Part shown: positions 7,917-16,512 of the stretch, piece after piece | Position numbering within the stretch: the first letter of the stretch is position 1 | Layout of the letters: each line of letters starts with the position of its first letter | Source: Mycolicibacterium lacusdiani | GTDB lineage: Bacteria; Actinomycetota; Actinomycetes; Mycobacteriales; Mycobacteriaceae | Assembly (NCBI RefSeq): GCF_021916785.1 | Contig: NZ_JAKCFC010000001.1 | Location: 970,952-1,034,951, forward strand | Direction: 5' to 3' | DNA length: 64,000 bases | Position numbers and translations under genes: made by a program | Notes under the pieces: generated by a model | Databases searched by the model: none | Told to the model about the DNA's origin: nothing | What the model saw: only the letters and a program-made list of their open reading frames with translations

Positions 7917-9601
7917 CAGTGCATCACCTGCTGCTGTTGCTGCTGCTGTTGATCCTGGGTGCCCATCGTCATCGACTGCTGCTGCGGCGGTGAGCCGTCG
8001 CCGTTCTTGTCGCCCTTGCCTGCCCTGGGTAGCGCGCGCACGACTTCGGCGGCCGCCAGCTCGCGGTCGGCGGCCGAGGTCCGCGACGCGAGCACCCAGG
8101 TGTCCTTCGAACCGCCGCCCTGGCTGGAGTTCACTACCAGCGACCCCTCGGGCAGCGCCACGCGGGTCAGCCCGCCGGGCAGCACCCACACGTCATCGCC
8201 GTCGTTGACCGCGAACGGCCGCAGGTCGACGTGCCGCGGGGCCAGCTGGTCGTCGATCTGCGTCGGCACGGTGGACAGCTGCACCACCGGCTGAGCGATC
8301 CAGCCGCGCGGCTCGCTACGGATCTTCTTGCAGATCGTTGCCAGCTCCTTCTCGGAGGCGTCCGGCCCGAACACGATTCCGTAGCCACCCGACCCCTCGA
8401 CGGGCTTGATCACCAACTCGGCGACCCGGTCGAGGACCTCCTCGCGCTCCTCGTCGAGCCAGCAGCGGAACGTGTCGACGTTGGCGAGCAACGGCTTCTC
8501 GCCGAGGTAGTACTCGATGATCGTCGGCACGTAGGTGTAGACCAGCTTGTCGTCGCCCACCCCGTTGCCCACGGCACTGGAGATCACGACGTTGCCTGCT
8601 CGCGCCGCGTTCAGGATGCCTGCGACGCCGAGCACGGAGTCCGGCTTGAAGTGCATCGGGTCGAGGAATTCGTCATCGATGCGCCGGTAGATCACGTCGA
8701 CCTGACGCTCTCCCTCGGTGGTGCGCATGTAGACGGTGTTGTCCCGGCAGAACAGGTCGCGGCCCTCGACGAGCTCGACACCCATCTGCCTGGCGAGCAG
8801 CGAATGCTCGAAGTACGCGGAGTTGTAGACGCCGGGCGTGAGCACCACCACGGTCGGATCGGCCTCGTTGGACGCCGCGGCGTTGCGCAGCGCACGCAGC
8901 AGATGTGACGCGTAGTCGCCGACCGAGCGGACCCGGTGCGTGGCGAACAGGTTCGGGAAGACCCTGGCCATCGTGCGCCGGTTCTCCATCACGTACGACA
9001 CGCCTGACGGCGACCGCAGGTTGTCTTCGAGCACCCGGAAGGTGCCCTGCGCGTCGCGGACCAGGTCGATGCCCGCTACGTGGATGCGCACGCCGTTGGG
9101 CGGGACGATGCCCGCGGCCTCCCGGTGGAAGTGCTCGCAGGAGGTGATCAGCCTGCGGGGAATGACCCCGTCGCGGAGGATCTCCTGATCGCCGTAGATG
9201 TCGCTCAGGTACATCTCGAGCGCCTTGACGCGCTGCTTGATGCCGCGCTCGAGCTTCGACCACTCGGCCGCCGAGATCACCCGGGGCACTAGGTCGAGAG
9301 GGAACGGGCGCTCCTGACCGGACAGCGAGAAGGTGATGCCCTGGTCGATGAATGCACGGCCGAGGGCTTCGGCGCGGGCAGCGAGCTCCGATGCGTCCGA
9401 CGGCGCGAGTTCGGCGAAGATCCCCTTGTAGGGCCCCCGCACGTTGCCCTGTGCGTCGAACATCTCGTCGAACGCCTGTGAGTAGTTACCGACGCTGTTG
9501 TATCCGTCGAAGACGCCGTCGTAGCGTTTGGACGCGCGCGAGTTCGAGCGTGTCGACCGACCGGTGTCTGCTGGCAATGTTCGGAGACTCACAGGTGACA
9601 T
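7916..9601 (-). CDS. Circularly permuted ATP-grasp protein (Rv2411c-like)
   Basis: Predicted ATP-dependent carboxylate-amine ligase of 561 residues. Visible family segments are YDGVFDGYNSVGNYSQAFDE, RPFPLDLVPRVI, FRVLEDNLRSPSGVSYVMEN and LVIKPVEGSGGYGIVFGPDA (nucleotide-binding loop). The chosen start is the ATG at 9601 (MSPVSLRTLPAD), matching the usual family length; the frame extends to 9802 but into the divergent rpsT gene. The C terminus is odd: after the conserved domain it ends in a glutamine-rich tail with eight consecutive Gln, encoded by CAG/CAA repeats. First gene of the ATP-grasp/alpha-E/transglutaminase operon. Confidence 0.88.
   Translation of the reverse strand: MSPVSLRTLPADTGRSTRSNSRASKRYDGVFDGYNSVGNYSQAFDEMFDAQGNVRGPYKGIFAELAPSDASELAARAEALGRAFIDQGITFSLSGQERPFPLDLVPRVISAAEWSKLERGIKQRVKALEMYLSDIYGDQEILRDGVIPRRLITSCEHFHREAAGIVPPNGVRIHVAGIDLVRDAQGTFRVLEDNLRSPSGVSYVMENRRTMARVFPNLFATHRVRSVGDYASHLLRALRNAAASNEADPTVVVLTPGVYNSAYFEHSLLARQMGVELVEGRDLFCRDNTVYMRTTEGERQVDVIYRRIDDEFLDPMHFKPDSVLGVAGILNAARAGNVVISSAVGNGVGDDKLVYTYVPTIIEYYLGEKPLLANVDTFRCWLDEEREEVLDRVAELVIKPVEGSGGYGIVFGPDASEKELATICKKIRSEPRGWIAQPVVQLSTVPTQIDDQLAPRHVDLRPFAVNDGDDVWVLPGGLTRVALPEGSLVVNSSQGGGSKDTWVLASRTSAADRELAAAEVVRALPRAGKGDKNGDGSPPQQQSMTMGTQDQQQQQQQQVMH
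7919..7955 (-). repeat. CAG/CAA trinucleotide run encoding poly-Gln tail
   Basis: Near-perfect trinucleotide repeat at the extreme 3' end of the ATP-grasp gene, encoding eight Gln followed by VMH and stop. It is the kind of tract prone to slippage, which would change tail length in steps of one residue without shifting the frame. Confidence 0.6.
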
Positions 9602-9643
9602 GCTGCCCCAACTGCCCCGTCTCGGCTGACCACGGCCTTCACT

Positions 9644-9673
9644 TTGGGCATTTACCCCGCGCGCTGGTAATCT
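9644..9673 (+). promoter_or_regulatory. Candidate rpsT promoter
   Basis: TTGGGC (9644-9649), an 18-base spacer, then TAATCT (9668-9673) preceded by TGG, an extended -10. The predicted start near 9680 leaves a leader of about 60 nt, where S20 autogenous control could act. Confidence 0.5.
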
Positions 9674-9740
9674 GAACCGTCGCTGCCCCGCAGGGCGCCC
9701 ATACTTGACCATCCCGATACGTAATTCGAAGGACTGACGC

Positions 9741-10001
9741 GTGGCCAATATCAAGTCGCAGGAAAAGCGCATCCGCACCAACGAGCGTGCTCGGCTGCGC
9801 AATCAGTCGGTGAAGTCTGAACTTCGCACGGCTGTCCGCGGGTTCCGCGAGGCCGTCGACGCAGGTGAGAAGGACAAGGCCGGCGAGCTGCTGGCGTTCG
9901 CAACGCGCAAGCTCGACAAGGCCGCCAGCAAGGGTGTCATCCACAAGAACCAGGCCGCCAACAAGAAGTCGGCGCTGGCGATTGCGTTCAACAAGATCTG
10001 A
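9741..10001 (+). CDS. rpsT: 30S ribosomal protein S20
   Basis: Small basic protein of 86 residues beginning [20 protein letters not shown], which is the S20 N terminus. It binds 16S rRNA early in 30S assembly. The GTG start at 9741 follows GAAGGA eight bases upstream. Ends [13 protein letters not shown], as S20 does. It is a single-gene plus-strand unit between the divergent ATP-grasp gene and the convergent holA, the same arrangement as Rv2412. Confidence 0.97.
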   Translation: MANIKSQEKRIRTNERARLRNQSVKSELRTAVRGFREAVDAGEKDKAGELLAFATRKLDKAASKGVIHKNQAANKKSALAIAFNKI

Positions 10002-10024
10002 TCGAGTAGCTCCGTCGCGGGCGC

Positions 10025-10978
10025 TCAGTTCCCGCCGGCCAGTTCGGCGACCTTGCGAACCGCAGCCTCGAGGGCGTAGTCGGCATCTGCCGCTGCGCCC
10101 TTGACGTCTGCATTGAGGGTTGCGACCAGCCGCATCGCCTCGGCCACCGAGTCCCGGTCCCACCGACGCGCCTGCCGCTGCACCTTTTGCACCCGCCACG
10201 GCGGCATGCCCACTTCACCGGCCACCTGGTGCTGGTTCCCCGACAGCGGCGCGATGCGGGCGATCGAGTGAACCGCCTCGGCCAGCGCGTCGGCGAGCAC
10301 CACGTGCGCTTCACCGCCCATCACCGCCCACCGCAGGGCCTCGGCCGCTCCCTCGACGTCGCCGGTGACCGCCATGTCGGCGATCACGTAGCCCTTCACC
10401 TCGGCCTTGCCGTTGTGGTAGCGGCGGACCGCGGCGACGTCCACCTCGCCACCGGTGTCGGCGACGAGTTGTGAGCACGTGGCCGCGAGTTCGCGCAGGT
10501 CGGATCCGACGGCGTCGAGCAGTGCGGTCACCACGTCGTCACCGACCTTGACCCGGTGCGTACGGAATTCCCGCTTGACGAAGTCGGCGCGCTCGGAGGG
10601 CTTCGCGAGCTTCGCGCAGGGATGCACCTCGGCGCCGAGCTTCTTCAGCTGATCGGCAAGCGCTTTGGCGCGGCCGCCACCGGTGTGCACCACGACCAGC
10701 ACGGTGCCCGGCGGGAGATCGGCTGCCGCCCCGCCGATGAGTGTCACCGCCTCCTTGCCCGCGTCGGCGGCCGACTCGAGCACCAGGACGCGTTCGTCGG
10801 CGAACAGCGACGGACTGAGCAACTCCGCCAGCTCGTTCGGGCTGATCTCGCCAGCCCGCATGCGGTTCACCGGGACGTCGTGGGTGCCCGCGTCCTTGCG
10901 CGCGATGCGGAGCACGTCCGACACCGCCCGTTCGACGAGCAGTTCTTCGTCACCGAGAACGAGGTGCAGTTGCGTCAC
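10025..10978 (-). CDS. holA: DNA polymerase III subunit delta
   Basis: Clamp-loader subunit of 317 residues that opens the sliding clamp for DNA polymerase III. The N-terminal segment [20 protein letters not shown] and the internal [19 protein letters not shown] are typical of HolA. The fold is a AAA+-like module without functional Walker motifs followed by the helical collar domain. Gene order holA-comEC-comEA (read right to left) is common in bacteria. Twelve bases separate it from comEC, so it is probably co-transcribed. Confidence 0.93.
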   Translation of the reverse strand: MTQLHLVLGDEELLVERAVSDVLRIARKDAGTHDVPVNRMRAGEISPNELAELLSPSLFADERVLVLESAADAGKEAVTLIGGAAADLPPGTVLVVVHTGGGRAKALADQLKKLGAEVHPCAKLAKPSERADFVKREFRTHRVKVGDDVVTALLDAVGSDLRELAATCSQLVADTGGEVDVAAVRRYHNGKAEVKGYVIADMAVTGDVEGAAEALRWAVMGGEAHVVLADALAEAVHSIARIAPLSGNQHQVAGEVGMPPWRVQKVQRQARRWDRDSVAEAMRLVATLNADVKGAAADADYALEAAVRKVAELAGGN

Positions 10979-10990
10979 GCCACGATGGTG

Positions 10991-12538
10991 TCACGCCCTG
11001 CCGACGTCGCCCGCCGCCGCCCACGCCGTCGCGCCGACGGCGCACCACAGCAGGATCACCCGGCCCCATCGCCATCGCCACAGCACGATCGACGCGACCA
11101 CCGTCGCCGCCACGAACACCACGCCCGCCAGACCCGACGGCACCGGAAGTGCCGCGCCGGGAACCGATGCGGCCCTTTCCGCGACCCGCAGCAGCCACCA
11201 CAGCTGCGGCCCGGTGAACCGGATCAGCAGCCCCGCCGCGTCGGGCCAGGCGCTGCAGATCGCCGCTGCTGCCGTTCCGAGGACGGTGATCGGGGCGATG
11301 ACGACCGTGACCGCGAGGTTGGCGAACACGGCGACGATGCTGAAGGCACCCGAGATCCCGGCTACCAGGGGCGCGGTGATCAGTTGTGCCGCAACGGCTA
11401 CGCACACCGCGTCGGCGAGCGGCTTCGGCCACCGCCGCGCCACGAGTGCGGCCGACCAGGCCGGAGCGACGAGGACCAGCGCGGCAGTGGCCGACACCGA
11501 CAGCGCGAAGCCGACGTCGACGGCCATCTCCGGCCAGCCGATCAGCACCACCAGGATGGTCGCTGCCAGCGCCGGAATCGCCTGCCGCCTGCGGTGCGAG
11601 ACCACGGCCAGCAGCGTGACGGCGCCCATGATCGCCGCGCGCAGCACGCTGGCCGTGGGCTGCACCACCACGACGAAGGCCACCAGGGCGATCGAAGCCA
11701 AGGCGACGGCGATGCGCGGCCCCACCACCATGGCCGACAGCAGCACCGTGCCGCAGACGATGGTGACGTTGGCACCCGACACCGCGGTCAGGTGGGCGAG
11801 ACCGGCGGTGCGGAAGTCGGCGACGGTCGTCTGCGCGACGGCCGAGGTGTCGCCGAGCGCCAACGCCGGCAACATGGCCGCCTGCTCGGGCGGCAGGACC
11901 GCGCGAGCCGTCTCGGCGAAGTCACGTCGCACCGCCGCGGCGATGCGGTGTACCGCACCGGCCTCGCCCAGGTGCGCCTCGCCGGTGGCCGACAGCACGG
12001 CCACGGTGAGGTCGCGACGGGCCGGCTTGCCGACGCGGGCACGGAAGTCGGCCGGGCGGCCCGCGGTCACGTCGCCGTAGCCGACCACCGAGGCGAACAC
12101 CAGGACGCGGCCGGCTTGGGCATGGCCGTCGACGGCACGCAGCACCGCCCGGAACATCAACCGCGAACCCGCGACCACCCGGGGCGTCTCGACCGGTACC
12201 GCGGTCACCGAGACCGTGTCGCCGATCCGGTCCGCGATCGGGTGGTGCTCGACGTCGTCCACGCGCAGCGCGACCGAACAGGCGAATGCCGCGCCGATCA
12301 CTCCGACCGCCGCCACGGCGGGCCACCAGGGGCGGGCCCGCTCGTCGGCGCTGTCGCGCAGGCGGATCGACGCCGACGCCGCCGCCGTCGTCGCGATCAC
12401 CACGACGGCGGCCGCAGCCGCAACGTGCCACAAGATTCCCGTCGCCGTGGCCGCCCAGGCGGTCAGGGCCGCCGGTACCAGCCGGAGGTCGACCCCGGCC
12501 GCCACCACCCCGGGGCCAGTCACGATCGACGAGGTCAC
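10991..12538 (-). CDS. comEC: ComEC/Rec2-family membrane protein
   Basis: Polytopic membrane protein of 515 residues with the Competence domain core (GLAHLTAVSGANVTIV, around residues 245-270) and many hydrophobic helices. In competent bacteria ComEC forms the channel that passes single-stranded DNA into the cytosol. This protein stops after the membrane region and lacks the C-terminal metallo-beta-lactamase-like domain of the long forms, as does its M. tuberculosis counterpart. The GTG start overlaps the comEA stop as GTGA. Whether the host takes up DNA is not known from the sequence. Confidence 0.88.
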   Translation of the reverse strand: MTSSIVTGPGVVAAGVDLRLVPAALTAWAATATGILWHVAAAAAVVVIATTAAASASIRLRDSADERARPWWPAVAAVGVIGAAFACSVALRVDDVEHHPIADRIGDTVSVTAVPVETPRVVAGSRLMFRAVLRAVDGHAQAGRVLVFASVVGYGDVTAGRPADFRARVGKPARRDLTVAVLSATGEAHLGEAGAVHRIAAAVRRDFAETARAVLPPEQAAMLPALALGDTSAVAQTTVADFRTAGLAHLTAVSGANVTIVCGTVLLSAMVVGPRIAVALASIALVAFVVVVQPTASVLRAAIMGAVTLLAVVSHRRRQAIPALAATILVVLIGWPEMAVDVGFALSVSATAALVLVAPAWSAALVARRWPKPLADAVCVAVAAQLITAPLVAGISGAFSIVAVFANLAVTVVIAPITVLGTAAAAICSAWPDAAGLLIRFTGPQLWWLLRVAERAASVPGAALPVPSGLAGVVFVAATVVASIVLWRWRWGRVILLWCAVGATAWAAAGDVGRA

Positions 12539-13338
12539 ACATGGACCAGGTCACGCAGCTTCTCCAGCCGCGCCGGGCCGATGCCGTCGACCTCTCCGAG
12601 TTGCTCGATGCCCGTGAAGGGCCCGTTCGCGTCGCGCCAGGCGATGATCGCTGACGCCGTCACCGGCCCGACGCCGGGGAGTTCGTCGAGCTGCTCGACG
12701 GTTGCGGTGTTGAGGTTCACCGGACCGGGCGCGGCCTCGGGACCGCCCGCGGCCGCCGGGTCGGCGTCGCCCGGCGCGGACGCGATCGAGCTACCCATCG
12801 CCGGTGGCGCACCGGGCAGGCCCGCGATGCCGACGACGATCTGCTCGCCATCGGCCACCCGGCGCGCGACGTTCAGACCGAGGAGGTCCGCGCCGTCGAG
12901 AACGCCGCCCGCCGCGGCCAGCGCGTCGTCGACCCGGGCACCTGCGGTGAGCGTCACCAGCCCGGGCCGGTGCACCAGCCCGACCACGCTGACCACGACG
13001 GGTTGCTCCGCGGACGGCGACGACGGTGAGGCGGGTGCCGTCGAAACCATCTGCACGGGTGGAAGATTCGCCGACACGACCGGCGGCGGGTCGTTGCCTG
13101 CCAGCGTCAGCACCGTGACCACCACGGCGACGACGCCGACCACGGACAGACCGATGACACCGGTCCGCCCCGGATCGGCCCGCAGCGCGGTCAGCCACTG
13201 CGCTCGCCCGGTCGGCGGGGTGTCGGGCAGCCACCGCGCGAGCGACGTGTCTGGCGCGTCGTCCTCGGAGTCGTCGATGGACCCGTCGGTGCCGGACAGG
13301 CGGCGCTGCGCCCTGTCGGTGGGCTGTTCGGTACGCAT
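12535..13338 (-). CDS. comEA: ComEA-family helix-hairpin-helix DNA-binding protein
   Basis: Protein of 267 residues: a charged cytoplasmic N terminus, one membrane helix (about 61-83, GVIGLSVVGVVAVVVTVLTL), a proline-rich linker, an SLBB-like domain (about 113-170) and a C-terminal pair of helix-hairpin-helix motifs (VNLNTATVEQLDELPGVGP and GIEQLGEVDGIGPARLEKL). ComEA binds incoming double-stranded DNA outside the membrane and hands it to ComEC. Stop codon overlaps the comEC start. Confidence 0.9.
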   Translation of the reverse strand: MRTEQPTDRAQRRLSGTDGSIDDSEDDAPDTSLARWLPDTPPTGRAQWLTALRADPGRTGVIGLSVVGVVAVVVTVLTLAGNDPPPVVSANLPPVQMVSTAPASPSSPSAEQPVVVSVVGLVHRPGLVTLTAGARVDDALAAAGGVLDGADLLGLNVARRVADGEQIVVGIAGLPGAPPAMGSSIASAPGDADPAAAGGPEAAPGPVNLNTATVEQLDELPGVGPVTASAIIAWRDANGPFTGIEQLGEVDGIGPARLEKLRDLVHV

Positions 13339-13449
13339 GGCGTGACCGTAGGCGGGCCGCGCGACGCATCCCGGTCGTCAGAACCCGGAGAACGGGCCGC
13401 TCGTGGATGAACTCGGCACTGGGGACGAACCGTGGTTCTCCGAGGTCGG

Positions 13450-13851
13450 CTACCAGCCGTCGGACCGCCAGCACGTCCAGTCGATCTCGACGAGCGCGCC
13501 GACCGCGAGACCCGTGACGCCAACGCACGTGCGGGAGGGCAGCCTGTCCGGGAACCACGGCGCGTACGCGTCGTTGAACGCGGCATAGTCCGACCAGTCG
13601 AGCAGGTAGGCGCGGACCGAGACCACGTCGGACGCCGAGCCGCCGCACAATTCGGTCACGCGGAACAGATTGCGCATCACCTGGTCGGTCTGTGTCGCGA
13701 CGTCCGATCCGACCACGGCGCCCGTGGAATCGGTGGGCATCTGCCCGGTGACGTAGAGGGTCTGGCCGGCGGCCGTGGCGTGGGCGAACGGCGCGACACC
13801 GGGCGGGACACCCTGATCGGGCGTGAAGGCGAACGAGCGGATAGCGGTCAC
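13450..13851 (-). CDS. RidA/YjgF-family protein
   Basis: Protein of 133 residues from the GTG at 13851 (MTAIRSFAFTPDQGVPPGVA). Family marks are APFAHATAAGQTLYVTGQMP, QTDQVMRNLF and the C-terminal region where RidA has the imine-binding arginine, here LPSRTCVGVTGLAVGALVEI. RidA proteins hydrolyse reactive enamine/imine intermediates; sub-branches have other roles. The longer frame to 14073 overlaps the divergent dehydrogenase gene and is not supported. It lies where M. tuberculosis carries eis and is divergent from the DapB-like gene, with about 150 bases between. Confidence 0.8.
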   Translation of the reverse strand: MTAIRSFAFTPDQGVPPGVAPFAHATAAGQTLYVTGQMPTDSTGAVVGSDVATQTDQVMRNLFRVTELCGGSASDVVSVRAYLLDWSDYAAFNDAYAPWFPDRLPSRTCVGVTGLAVGALVEIDWTCWRSDGW

Positions 13852-14000
13852 GCCGCCGAACCCCGTCGCGGCAGGAAGTGCTGCATCGCACAGATCATGC
13901 CAGGGTGGCGGTCCCACGGTCGCGGGAACGTCGCTGGCGTATACATATTCACCGAGGTGTCTACTGAGCCGCCGTCGCCCGATCACCCGAGGAGTCGCGA

Positions 14001-15050
14001 ATGTCCACCGACCGACCGCTGAAGGTGATCCAGTGGACCACCGGCAACATCGGCAGACGCTCCCTGCACGCAATCATCGGGCGCTCCGACATGGAACTGG
14101 TCGGCGTGTTCGCGCACGGCGCCGACAAGGTGGGCGTCGACGCCGCTGAACTGGCCGGGTGGCCGGAGCCGACGGGCGTGACGGCCACCAACGACGTCGA
14201 CGCACTCCTCGCCCTCGGAGCCGACGCCTGCTGCTACAACCCGCTGTGGCCCAGCGTCGACGAGCTGGTCCGGCTCCTCGAGGCCGGGGTGAACGTGTGC
14301 TCGAGCGCGGCCTGGATCACCGGCGGCAAGCAGTCACCCGAGGATCTCGAACGCATCCGAAAGGCCTGCGAGACTGGGCGTTCCACGATATTCGGCAGCG
14401 GGGCGCATCCCGGCATGACGAACATGGTCGGCATGGTGCTCTCGGGGGCGTGCGAGGCCGTGGAGCACATCCGCATCACCGAGTCGGTGGACTGCTCGAC
14501 CTACGAATCGGCAGGCACCCAGTCGGCGATGGGGTTCGGGCAGGATCCCGAGACGCCCGGCCTTGCCGAGAACGTGCGCCGCGAGAGCGAGGTGTTCGCC
14601 GAGTCCGCGGCCATGATGGCCGATGCGATCGGCGCCACGCTCGACCGCATCACCTTCGACGTGGAGTTCACCGCCGCCACCGGTGACAGCGACCTGGGCT
14701 TCATGCAGATCCCGGCGGGCACCGTCGGAGGCGTGTACGGCTACCACCGCGGATGGGTGGGCGAGAAGAACGTCGTCAGCGTCGGATTCAACTGGATCAT
14801 GGGTGGCCACGTCACTCCGCCCAAGCCGCTCGAGCACGGCCACGTCATTCAGGTCTACGGCACGCCCAATATGCGTACCGTCCTGCACTGCCTGCCGCCC
14901 AAGGGCTGGACCGAGCCCGGCTTCATGGGCCTCGGCATGATCTACACCGCGCTGCCGGTGACCAACGCGGTCCCGGCCGTGGTGGCCGCGGCACCCGGCA
15001 TCGTCACGCTCAAGGACCTGCCGCCGGTCACCGGTCGTTTCGTCGGCTAG
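14001..15050 (+). CDS. DapB-like NAD(P)-dependent dehydrogenase
   Basis: Protein of 349 residues with an N-terminal dinucleotide-binding fold (VIQWTTGNIGRRSLHAII, 9-26) of the dihydrodipicolinate-reductase-like type that mycobacteria carry in many copies. It is longer than true DapB and lacks its short C-terminal tetramerisation domain, so a role in lysine synthesis is unlikely. The nearest characterised relatives are amine dehydrogenases such as 2,4-diaminopentanoate dehydrogenase. The divergent RidA gene would suit an enzyme that forms a reactive imine. Its 3' end overlaps the convergent next gene by 4 bases. Confidence 0.8.
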   Translation: MSTDRPLKVIQWTTGNIGRRSLHAIIGRSDMELVGVFAHGADKVGVDAAELAGWPEPTGVTATNDVDALLALGADACCYNPLWPSVDELVRLLEAGVNVCSSAAWITGGKQSPEDLERIRKACETGRSTIFGSGAHPGMTNMVGMVLSGACEAVEHIRITESVDCSTYESAGTQSAMGFGQDPETPGLAENVRRESEVFAESAAMMADAIGATLDRITFDVEFTAATGDSDLGFMQIPAGTVGGVYGYHRGWVGEKNVVSVGFNWIMGGHVTPPKPLEHGHVIQVYGTPNMRTVLHCLPPKGWTEPGFMGLGMIYTALPVTNAVPAVVAAAPGIVTLKDLPPVTGRFVG

Positions 15051-15664
15051 AAGCGCGTCGACAGCGTCGACAGCCCGGCGCCGTCCAGGTCGCCTAGACC
15101 GTCGGCCCGTCCCGCCATCGTCATCAGCAGCGCCTCGCCAGGGCCATGAACCTCGGGGCCCTTGCCCGCGGCCCAGTCCAGGTCGGTGGCGACGAGTCGC
15201 ACGCCCCTGGCGCGCCACGCGCCACGGATCAGCGGCGCGGTGCGCGCGAAGTCCAGTGCGACGCTCAGGCGATCGGCGGCGATGCCGCGCGGCATCCCGA
15301 GTGGACGCCGAATGTCCTGCTGGTGAATCATGTTGTCCGTCAATGCGATCCGCCCACCAAAGCCCGCACCCAGGCCGGATGGCGTGGCGTATCGGCGCAC
15401 CATGGCGACCAGGTCGTCGGTCGAGCGGTCGGACAGGTGCGCAACGGCCAGTGCGTTGATGCGATCGACGACCAGGAGCCCGCGCAGGAACCGCGTCACC
15501 AGGGCCGCGGTGGACAGCCCCTCGTAGCTCATCGTGTGCGCGACCACGTCGCGCACCCGCCAATCCGGGCACAGGGTCGGCGCAAGCCACTGCTCGGCGG
15601 TCAGGCCGCCGAGGAAGTCGGCGAACTCCAGCCGCTCGTCGCGGGCCAGGCTCAGCGCGTCCAC
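15047..15664 (-). CDS. Maleylpyruvate isomerase-like mycothiol-dependent family protein
   Basis: Protein of 205 residues of the DinB/mycothiol-dependent maleylpyruvate isomerase superfamily. The N-terminal helix bundle is read in ERLEFADFLGGLTAEQW followed by TLCPDWRVRDVVAHTM, where the His is a metal ligand; a second conserved HQQDIRRPLGMPR supplies further ligands. The C-terminal part (VRLVATDLDWAAGKGPEVHGPGE) is the SCP2-like domain usual in this group. Mycothiol-linked enzymes are specific to actinobacteria. Substrate unknown. Confidence 0.78.
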   Translation of the reverse strand: MDALSLARDERLEFADFLGGLTAEQWLAPTLCPDWRVRDVVAHTMSYEGLSTAALVTRFLRGLLVVDRINALAVAHLSDRSTDDLVAMVRRYATPSGLGAGFGGRIALTDNMIHQQDIRRPLGMPRGIAADRLSVALDFARTAPLIRGAWRARGVRLVATDLDWAAGKGPEVHGPGEALLMTMAGRADGLGDLDGAGLSTLSTRF

Positions 15665-15673
15665 GGACGTCGC

Positions 15674-16510
15674 CTACCCGTCCACCGTCACGCACACGCC
15701 GACGGCGCCGCCGCCGACGTGCACGGCAAGGACCGGTCCCATGTCGGTGACGGTGAGCGACTCCACCTGCGGCAACCGGTCGGTCAGTGCCGCGCCGATG
15801 ACGTCCGCGTCATCGTGGTTGTCGACGTGGTGCACGACGATCGACGCGCTGCGCTCCCCCACCACGTCGGCGACCGCGTCGACCAGCGCGGCGTGGGCCT
15901 TCGAGGTCGTGCGAATCCGTTGCAGAAGAACCAATCTGCCGTCGACGTCGAGATGAAGCAGCGGTTTGAGCGACAGTGCGGTCCCTAGCCAGGACGTGGC
16001 GGTGCCGATGCGGCCGCTGCGGCGGAGGTTGTCGAGACGGTGCACCACGATGAACGCGTGACCCCGGGGAACCGCTGAACGGGCGGCTTCCTCGACGGCG
16101 TCCAGGTTCGCACCGGTTCCGGCCGCCCGGGCCGCCGCCACCGCCACGAACCCGACGCACGCCGCAGCCGAACGCGAGTTCACCACGCGCACGGCCGATC
16201 CGAACTCGCGGGCGACGGTGCGCGCGGTGCTAAAGGTGCTCGACAGCGCAGCCGAGAGGTGCACGGCGACGACGCCGTCGCCCCCACTGGCGGCCAGCGC
16301 CTCCCGATAGGTCTCGGCGAGGTCCGCCGGAGATGCGCCCGACGTCGTCACGTGGCTGCGGTCGTGGATGTCGTTCGGAACCGGGTCGACGTCGTCGCGC
16401 ATGTCGTCGCCGTCGAGCAGGACGTGCAGCGGCACCCGACGAATACCCCAGCGCTCCAGAACGTCTGGACCCATGCGAGCCGACGAATCGGTCACCACCA
16501 CGACGGCCAT
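15674..16510 (-). CDS. DegV-family fatty-acid-binding protein (Rv2417c-like)
   Basis: Protein of 278 residues from the ATG at 16510 (MAVVVVTDSSARMGPDVLER). DegV proteins bind a fatty acid between two alpha/beta domains, and in several bacteria they feed fatty acids to kinases of the FakA type. Family segments are TSGASPADLAETY, VHLSAALSSTFSTAR and VVHRLDNLRRSGRIG. Start lies 2 bases after the octT stop, so the gene belongs to the octT-gpgP-rsfS-nadD series. A longer frame starting at 16693 lies within octT and is rejected. Confidence 0.88.
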   Translation of the reverse strand: MAVVVVTDSSARMGPDVLERWGIRRVPLHVLLDGDDMRDDVDPVPNDIHDRSHVTTSGASPADLAETYREALAASGGDGVVAVHLSAALSSTFSTARTVAREFGSAVRVVNSRSAAACVGFVAVAAARAAGTGANLDAVEEAARSAVPRGHAFIVVHRLDNLRRSGRIGTATSWLGTALSLKPLLHLDVDGRLVLLQRIRTTSKAHAALVDAVADVVGERSASIVVHHVDNHDDADVIGAALTDRLPQVESLTVTDMGPVLAVHVGGGAVGVCVTVDG

Positions 16511-16512
16511 GG

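Noticed and set aside
10556..13345. 929-codon plus-strand frame opposite holA, comEC and comEA
   Set aside because: Low-complexity Arg/His/Ala-rich translation, antisense to three well-supported genes.
13852..14000. Operator in the RidA/DapB-like divergent spacer
   Set aside because: The AT-rich GTATACATATTCACC stretch has no convincing inverted repeat.
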